64,000 bases of DNA. It comes from Fibrobacter sp. UWP2. GTDB taxonomy: Bacteria > Fibrobacterota > Fibrobacteria > Fibrobacterales > Fibrobacteraceae. Below, one piece after another: positions 58,997 through 64,000 of the stretch. Made by a program: the position numbers and the translations under genes. The stretch's first letter is position 1. Each line of letters starts with the position of its first letter. The stretch is from the NCBI RefSeq assembly GCF_900141705.1, contig NZ_FQYM01000001.1, forward strand, positions 248,001 through 312,000. The letters are read 5' to 3'. The notes under the pieces were generated by a model. It did no database searches and had not been told where the DNA came from. It saw nothing but the letters and a program-made list of their open reading frames with translations.

Positions 58997-60361
58997 TTAT
59001 ACGTCTTCCATGATTTCCGCTTCCTCTTCGGCGGAAACCGAGGCAACAGTGTTCGCCTTGAACTTAGGGTCGATACGAAGGATACGGTCGAGGGCGGCAA
59101 GCATCAGTGCATCGGCCGGGTCAGGGCTCCGGTGCAGGCGTTCACGGATTAAATCCTTCTTCTCGATTAGGAGTCGTCCATCGTTGGCGATGGTGAAGTG
59201 CATGTTGGTTATCTCGCGCTTGTACTCGGCAACGATGTCCTCGTCGATGAACTCGTTTGGCTCCACGTCCACGCACAGGCCTTCCCGGTGCATCTGGCAC
59301 AGCTTGAAGAAACCGGATGCCCTGATGTTGCCGTACTGTCTCTGCTCCTGCTCGGTCGGGGCCTTCTCGGCAAACGACACCTGGCGGCACGGTACCTCGT
59401 ACCGGAGCTGTTCGAAAACCGCCTCCGACCACGCGATATCCATGTTAAGCGATGTCATCTTGTACTTCTTGTTGAAGTTCCGAATCCACCTTGCCACTTC
59501 CAGGGAATCGCAGACGCCGAACTGGTGGAAGGCCACGAGGCGGTTGCCCTTGATGGCTCCGAAGCAGTGGCTGTCCCTCTGCCCGCCATGCGCCATGTCC
59601 AGGCCACCGTAGACACGGTCGTCGGAGAAGTACGGCACCTCTGTCGGGAACTCGCGCAGGGAAATCAGGGCCGTCGCGTCCTGCGCCATGATGATTTCGC
59701 CGTCGACTTCCTGCCGGCGCAGGTCCGCCGAGAATATGGATGCGGCGATGCCGTCCTTTACAGACTGCGGGACCATGTGTTCGGGCATGTCCGCAAGCCT
59801 CGCACGCAGCAGCTTGATGCCATATTTCTCGTGCTCGACCAGCATGACCTGCCAGAGGCTTTCCATGTTCGGTGTCGACACGGCGCGGATTTTAATCCTG
59901 TCTATGCTGTTGCCGTAGTTGTCATGGCCGCGCATGCAGGGAGTCAGGGCCCCGAGCACGCTTGGCTTGCTTAAAACGAATTCATCCAGGTAAAGTGCTG
60001 ATATCTCAGTGGCGCCTCTCACTTCATCACAGTCGGAGGTGTAGCTACCCATGTACATCTTGCTCTCTATGCCGTTGCCGAGCGAGAGCGTGCCGGTCTT
60101 ATACGTGGAGTTCCATTTCCAGCGGTCGCGAAGGTTGAACTTTACCAGGAAGTCCTGCAGGTGCTTCCAGGGGCCTTTATAAAATGCACCGTCGGTCTGG
60201 CTGCAATAGATGACGTTCTTGCCCTGCATCATGTCGGTCAGGGCACAGAGCATGGCAATCCATGATTTACCGCAAGAGCGCGAGCTTACAATCGCAACGA
60301 AATCCTCCGTCGACTCCATGAATTCCTTCTGGACTGGAAGTCGCTCGAGCTCTACCTGCAT
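58997..60361 (-). CDS. Terminase large subunit
   Basis: A 454-aa packaging motor. ATPase part: Walker A IVSSRSCGKS (K32), Walker B ISALYLDEF, and a coupling region GALTPCMRGHDN. Nuclease part: YGGLDMAHGGQRDSHCFGAI with the first acidic ligand, SLNMDIAWSEAVF with the second and DPADALMLAALDRIL with the third. The ATG at 60361 overlaps the small-subunit stop (TGATG). Length is near that of P22 gp2 (499 aa). Confidence 0.85.
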   Translation of the reverse strand: MQVELERLPVQKEFMESTEDFVAIVSSRSCGKSWIAMLCALTDMMQGKNVIYCSQTDGAFYKGPWKHLQDFLVKFNLRDRWKWNSTYKTGTLSLGNGIESKMYMGSYTSDCDEVRGATEISALYLDEFVLSKPSVLGALTPCMRGHDNYGNSIDRIKIRAVSTPNMESLWQVMLVEHEKYGIKLLRARLADMPEHMVPQSVKDGIAASIFSADLRRQEVDGEIIMAQDATALISLREFPTEVPYFSDDRVYGGLDMAHGGQRDSHCFGAIKGNRLVAFHQFGVCDSLEVARWIRNFNKKYKMTSLNMDIAWSEAVFEQLRYEVPCRQVSFAEKAPTEQEQRQYGNIRASGFFKLCQMHREGLCVDVEPNEFIDEDIVAEYKREITNMHFTIANDGRLLIEKKDLIRERLHRSPDPADALMLAALDRILRIDPKFKANTVASVSAEEEAEIMEDV

Positions 60362-60783
60362 CAACCCTCTTTATTTGGTTGCAAGTCCTTGAAGACAAGT
60401 TCGAGCTTGCTGTCGACCTTGCCGTTCAGGGTCGTGTCTGCTTTCAGGTCGACCTTCTGCACGGCCTCCTCGGACGAGCCGAAATCGAGCCCCGTCAGCT
60501 TCATTGCCGACTCGATAATTTTCATGCGGTCGGTGTCCGAGTTCTTCATCGCCTGAATGAACATCTTGTCGATGCCTTCGTCGACAGCAGCCTGCAATAT
60601 CTTTGCACGCATCGCCTTCCTGAGATTACGTGCCCGTGTTGCCGCTTCCTGGGCTTTCTTGGCAGTGAGAGTGGTGAACGGAGTAAGGTTTCCGCCTTCC
60701 TCCTTCTTCTTGTTTACGGTCACGGTTCCGCGCCTGGTTGCCCCGGAATGTTCCACGTTATGTTTCACGCCTTCCTTAGACAT
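60361..60783 (-). CDS. Terminase small-subunit candidate
   Basis: A 140-aa basic helical protein directly before the large subunit. ATG 60783 overlaps the stop of the 78-aa gene by 8 nt. The N-terminal half is basic (KKAQEAATRARNLRKAMRAK), the second half (MFIQAMKNSDTDRMKIIESAMKLTGLDFG) resembles the oligomerisation helices of small terminases, and a beta end follows. Call by position and pattern. Confidence 0.55.
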   Translation of the reverse strand: MSKEGVKHNVEHSGATRRGTVTVNKKKEEGGNLTPFTTLTAKKAQEAATRARNLRKAMRAKILQAAVDEGIDKMFIQAMKNSDTDRMKIIESAMKLTGLDFGSSEEAVQKVDLKADTTLNGKVDSKLELVFKDLQPNKEG

Positions 60784-61012
60784 GCGACCGCTCCATTCTT
60801 GCCCGGACAAGCTCGCGCAGGATGGCGTCGAGGCGGGCAATGATGTTGCCCTGGCCAATCCATCCATACTCCTTGTCGAGTTCGTCGTTCACCAGTTTGT
60901 CGAGGGTGACGGCAGGTCCCGTAAGTGAACCGGGCTTATCCTCGCCATGCATGGGCGAAGGGACACCTTGCCCTCCACCTGCCGCACCCAAGCTCTTCTT
61001 TGTTTTAGCCAT
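60776..61012 (-). CDS. 78-aa late protein
   Basis: A 78-aa protein with a Gly/Pro-rich N-terminus (KKSLGAAGGGQGVPSPMHG) and a helical C-terminus (LDKLVNDELDKEYGWIG, RLDAILRELVRARMERS). AGGAG precedes the ATG. It is coupled to the small terminase gene. No family recognised. Confidence 0.55.
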   Translation of the reverse strand: MAKTKKSLGAAGGGQGVPSPMHGEDKPGSLTGPAVTLDKLVNDELDKEYGWIGQGNIIARLDAILRELVRARMERSHV

Positions 61013-61111
61013 AATATTCTCCTACACCTCTTATGAAACAACACCTAAATCTTGGCAAAGTCCGACACGTCGAGCTTCGGCTTCCTCATCTCCTCGACCT
61101 CCTTGATGATT

Positions 61112-61477
61112 TCAGCCTCGCGCTGTCTCGTCCTCCACCGGGTACATCTCGTTGTAGTCGGTGTCCCAGTCGTGCCTCGGGAAGTCACAGAGGTCGGCAA
61201 AGCAGTCCAGGGCAAAGGCGATGTCCTCAATTACCTCTCCGTGGGTCATATCATTGGATTCCAGGCCACAAGCAAAGGCGTGGTGGACGGTCTTGCAGAG
61301 CTTTTCCCAAGATTCACGTGTAGGGTTAACCCGGTTACAGGGTAGTAAGGCAAGGTTATTGTCATACGTATAGTCCCGCCAATACCGTTCAAACCCTGCA
61401 ATGGCCTCGACGGGCACGACAATGGCCTTCTGCTTGCCATTGTCCGCCTCAATTACCTGTGCGATTTTATCATTCAT
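61112..61477 (-). CDS. First gene of the leftward unit, unknown function
   Basis: A 121-aa acidic protein after AGGAG with 6-nt spacing. It is helical with a few Cys and Trp residues (AGFERYWRDYTYDNN, EDIAFALDCFADLCDFPRHDW). It lies 85 bp inside the right attachment core. No family recognised. Its place at the right end of the phage makes an excisionase or a late activator conceivable, but no helix-turn-helix is evident. Confidence 0.5.
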   Translation of the reverse strand: MNDKIAQVIEADNGKQKAIVVPVEAIAGFERYWRDYTYDNNLALLPCNRVNPTRESWEKLCKTVHHAFACGLESNDMTHGEVIEDIAFALDCFADLCDFPRHDWDTDYNEMYPVEDETARG

Positions 61478-61513
61478 GCTAGTCTCCTACACTTGGGAAA
61501 CTAGTGCATTTTA

Positions 61514-61541
61514 TAGTGCACGTTCACGTTTTAGCCCAATA
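61514..61541 (+). repeat. Right copies of attachment-site arm repeats
   Basis: TAGTGCACG (61514-61522) and GTTTTAGCCCAATA (61528-61541), with one more TAGTGCA at 61502-61508; same orientation as the left copies. Confidence 0.5.
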
Positions 61542-61562
61542 ACTGCGCATACTATATGGAAG

Positions 61563-61568
61563 TAGTGG
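61563..61568 (+). other. attR core
   Basis: TAGTGG. Following it, GTTCCACGTGGTGCTCCTG reads FHVVLL in the comEC frame, which continues the motif broken at 28384. Confidence 0.75.
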
Positions 61569-63165
61569 GTTCCACGTGGTGCTCCTGGCGGGGATGCTCA
61601 TGGTATTCTTGAAGGCGACCGGCCTCCCCCACAAGGTGGTGCGCATCGCCGCCATCGTCCTCCTGTTCATCTACATTCCCATAACCGGAGGCTCGCCCGC
61701 AGTGAGACGCGCCGTACTGATGTTCGCCGTGCCGCAGCTGGGGGCATTGCTGCAACGCCCCGCAAACACCCTGAACAGCCTCGGCGTCGCCCTGCTGTTC
61801 ATCTTGATTCCCAACCCGGGCGTGCTCTGGAATCCCGGTTTCCAGTTTTCGGTCACCGCCACCATGGGAATCCTTATCGGTGGTCCGATAAACCCACTCC
61901 AAAAACTTCCCGAAGCACTCACCAAAAACAAATGGTGGATGCGTTTTCAAAATTTCATCCTAAACCCCACATATGTTACTTTATGCGCAACCCTTTCAAC
62001 CGCCCCGTTCCTAATACACCATTTCAAGACGCTCTCCCCCGTCGCCTGGCTCGGCAACATCGTTGTCGTACCCGCCATTTCGTGGGGTATGCAGGCGGGG
62101 CTCTTTGCCCTCTTGAGCCCTGTCGATTTTTTGCGGCAGCACTTTTGCTATGCGGCAGGGTTCTTTTTGCGCATCGCAAGTCTCCTCACCCGGATGCTCT
62201 CGGACTCCTCGGAAGCCTCCATCACGGTAGGGCCCTTCGCGCCGGCGGAGCTCCTCATTTTGGGAATTCTCTTTTTGCTGATTCCCATGATGAGGAAAAA
62301 CGCCATCGCCCGCGCCTACGCCCTTATAAGCGTCCTTGTGTTCGCCTTCCTCTTTTGCTTTGGCGCCTACAGGGAGATTGTCCACCCCACATGGAAACTC
62401 GCCATCATCGACATCGGTCAGGGCGACAGCATCCTCATCACGACGCCCTCGGGCAAAAACCTACTGGTGGACACCGGTCCCAATGACAAGCGCGACTCCG
62501 GTAAAGACATCATTGTCCCATACCTGCACCACATTGGCGTCATGCGGCTGGACGCCCTCATCATCTCGCACCCTGACGCCGACCATTTCGGCGGTGCCAA
62601 GGCCATCATCAAGTCATTCCCCGTAAAGGAGGTCTGGATTACCGAATGCGCAAGGACCGAACCCAAAAGCGCCTGGCTCAGTACCTTGGCGGAGGCCGCC
62701 GACAGGGGCATCCTCATCAGGGACATCCGGCGCGGCTTCACTTGGAAGGAACGACTGTTCGAACTCCATGCCGTCCACCCGCAGCCCAACGAATGCGTCG
62801 AGACCAACGAGGGGAGTATCACCCTCCGCGCCAAGGGACTCGGACATTCCGCCGTACTCACCGGCGACCTCACGACCGCCGGCGAAAAAGAAATCCTCCG
62901 CACGGGAGCCTACCTCAAAAGCGATGTTCTAAAACTGGGCCACCACGGAAGTAAAACCTCGAGCAGCGTGCTTTTTTTAAATGCGGTAAATCCCCGCCTG
63001 GCGCTGATTTCCAGTGGGCGCCACAACCGGTTCCGGCACCCACACAAGCAGGTGACAAGGCGGCTGGATTCTTTAGGGATACCTTACCTGAATACGGCGA
63101 CGAGCGGAACCATCACCGTCAAGTTCACGCCCGACACCATGCTCATAAACACGATGTGGAACTAG
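61569..63165 (+). pseudogene. comEC: comEC, 3' part, interrupted by the prophage
   Basis: The remaining 532 codons of ComEC: the competence membrane domain (FHVVLLAGMLMVFLKATG, IPITGGSPAVRRAVLMF, many helices to about 62390) and the C-terminal metallo-beta-lactamase-like domain (IIDIGQGDSILITTPSGKN, LIISHPDADHFGG, DVLKLGHHGSKTS). HPDADH and GHHGS are the expected metal ligands. No ribosome-binding site precedes it in the lysogen, so it is probably silent. The stop at 63165 overlaps the phosphatase gene end by 4 bp on the other strand. Confidence 0.9.
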
Positions 63166-63962
63166 TTGTTCATCAAGCGCAGGACTTCTTCGTGCAGGAG
63201 CCCGTTCGTCGCAATGCTCGTGAAGCCTTCGTAAATCGGCGCCGTGGGTTTTCCGCTTGCGTCAAAGAGTTCAGTCTTGCCGTCAATGGTGCTGAACTTG
63301 CCGCCAGCCTCCTGCAAAAGGAGCGGGAACGGGGCAATGTCCCAGAGCGAAACGACCGGGTCTAGCATAATATCGGCGCGGCCGGCGGTCACCAGGTAGT
63401 AGCCGTAGCAATCGCCCCACCCGCGGTAGAGCTTGGCGCTGCGGCGAAGTTGAGTAAAGCCTTCACCAAAACCTTTGGTCTCCATGGTGTTCACCGTACC
63501 CGAGAGCACAGTGGCGTCTTTGAGAGCCGCGGTCTTGGAGCAATGACACGGCTTTCCGTCCAAAAAGGCGCCACCGCCGTTCACCGCCCACACCGCCGTA
63601 TTCATCGCCGGGATGCGGATCACAGAACAAACGGGAACGTTGCGCTTGTAAAGCGCAATCAACGTACCGAACAGCGGCACACCATGCACAAACGACTTGG
63701 TGCCGTCAATCGGGTCAATGACCCACTGGTATTCGGCATCGGGGCTCTCGATCCCGAACTCCTCGCCAATCACGCCAAAGCCCGGAGTCTCCTTGGCCCA
63801 AAACATGCGGGCGACTTCTTCGGTGCTCTTGTCGGCGATGGTCACCGGCGTATTGTCGGCCTTCCACTCGACGCCCACATCCGCCTGGTAATACTTGAGG
63901 ATGTTCGCCTGGGCAAGCTCTGCCGTCTTGAGGGCAATCTTCAAAAGTTCCTGGTTTTCCAT
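63162..63962 (-). CDS. Inositol-monophosphatase-family phosphatase, HisN-like
   Basis: A 266-aa Mg-dependent phosphatase. Motifs: GEEFGIE (first metal Glu), VIDPIDGTKSFVHGVPLFGTLIAL (metal Asp residues) and SLWDIAPFPLLLQEAGG (third site). DGTKSFVHG and the GDCYGYYLVTAGRADIM stretch are close to the HisN-type histidinol-phosphatase branch rather than SuhB or CysQ, so histidine biosynthesis is the best guess. ATG 63962 is chosen because it overlaps the stop of an upstream frame (TAATG) and begins the family N-terminus. Confidence 0.8.
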   Translation of the reverse strand: MENQELLKIALKTAELAQANILKYYQADVGVEWKADNTPVTIADKSTEEVARMFWAKETPGFGVIGEEFGIESPDAEYQWVIDPIDGTKSFVHGVPLFGTLIALYKRNVPVCSVIRIPAMNTAVWAVNGGGAFLDGKPCHCSKTAALKDATVLSGTVNTMETKGFGEGFTQLRRSAKLYRGWGDCYGYYLVTAGRADIMLDPVVSLWDIAPFPLLLQEAGGKFSTIDGKTELFDASGKPTAPIYEGFTSIATNGLLHEEVLRLMNN

Positions 63963-64000
63963 TAGCCTACCCACTTTTTGACGAGAGCCACCAAAAATTC
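63962..64000 (-). CDS. End of an upstream gene (partial)
   Basis: On the minus strand the frame from 64000 reads EFLVALVKKWVG and stops at TAA (63964-63962), overlapping the next ATG by TAATG. It may be the last 12 codons of a cotranscribed gene; too short to identify. Confidence 0.3.
   Translation of the reverse strand, partial: EFLVALVKKWVG

Larger units (their letters stand above)
28379..61568. mobile_element. P22-like (podoviral) prophage integrated in comEC
   Basis: About 33.18 kb bounded by the 6-bp direct repeat TAGTGG at 28379-28384 and 61563-61568. It carries a tyrosine integrase at the left end, a replication module, terminase, P22-type coat, portal, gp4-like and gp10-like tail proteins, ejection-type proteins, tail fibres and an accessory block. 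Early genes run right, late genes run left, and the two converge near 35.3 kb. All large reading frames are open, so it may be functional. No CI-type repressor and no endolysin were recognised. Confidence 0.9.

Noticed and set aside
61045-61089. 14-aa frame MRKPKLDVSDFAKI on the minus strand with GGAGG upstream
   Set aside because: Too short to support without conservation data, although the ribosome-binding site is good.
28431-61541. GTTTTAGCCCAATA as the attachment core
   Set aside because: It is longer than TAGTGG, but joining at this repeat brings a TAA into the comEC frame and leaves extra residues between LAISG and FHV. The 6-bp core restores the frame exactly, so the 14-bp words are better read as arm sites.
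1-64000. CRISPR arrays, retrons, diversity-generating elements, rRNA genes
   Set aside because: No regularly spaced repeats, reverse transcriptase or rRNA sequence was found on either strand.

Overview
The window looks like a chromosome segment of a Fibrobacter-type bacterium (FCB group). Three things point there: a secreted protein with two FISUMP-like domains (10.0-11.0 kb), many serine- and aspartate-rich lipoproteins, and recurrent -7 promoter elements of the TAnnTTTG type known from Bacteroidetes. Species cannot be told from the sequence alone.

Layout. 0-27.6 kb is host chromosome: the C-terminal end of an outer-membrane barrel, a COG2509-type flavoprotein, a ResB-CcsA cytochrome c biogenesis fusion, a GDIHGH phosphoesterase divergent from a DUF5662 gene, a UvrD/PcrA helicase, a CvfB-like S1 protein, FISUMP, CAP and OmpA envelope proteins, a porin-like protein, a PAP2 phosphatase, an ArsR-methyltransferase fusion, a YfhO-like membrane protein, a HAD phosphatase, RsmE, and an envelope cluster (FecR lipoprotein, DUF6175-like lipoprotein, two LPP20-like proteins). 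It ends with a DUF4416 gene, a metzincin-like lipoprotein and the 5' part of comEC.

28.4-61.6 kb is a complete-looking 33.18-kb prophage of P22-like (podoviral) head and tail type inserted in comEC. Removing one copy of the 6-bp repeat TAGTGG (28379-28384 and 61563-61568) with everything between rejoins comEC as an uninterrupted 779-codon gene across its conserved LAISGFHV motif. From the left end the prophage has a tyrosine integrase, a non-coding region with a strong FCB-type promoter, a heavily structured RNA of about 210 nt ending in an intrinsic terminator, then a rightward replication operon (110-aa and 56-aa proteins, SF3 helicase, AEP-type primase, SSB-like protein, two small genes). 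All late genes run leftward from the right end: small and large terminase, a sigma-region-2-like protein, scaffold, coat (with a terminator on each side), gp4-like and gp10-like tail proteins, a chain of small and ejection-type proteins, portal, four tail-fibre or spike genes, a probable lysis pair, and an accessory block (glycosyltransferase and unknown genes) that includes one gene on the opposite strand.

The comEC 3' part (metallo-beta-lactamase half) and a HisN/IMPase-type phosphatase close the window.

How it fits together. The host part is mainly an envelope and lipoprotein neighbourhood with housekeeping genes between. The prophage disables the DNA-uptake channel gene while resident and can in principle restore it on excision. 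No recognisable phage repressor or endolysin gene was found, which makes the structured RNA/terminator ahead of the early operon the most interesting regulatory candidate. Function calls rest on motif recognition by eye; no database search was run.
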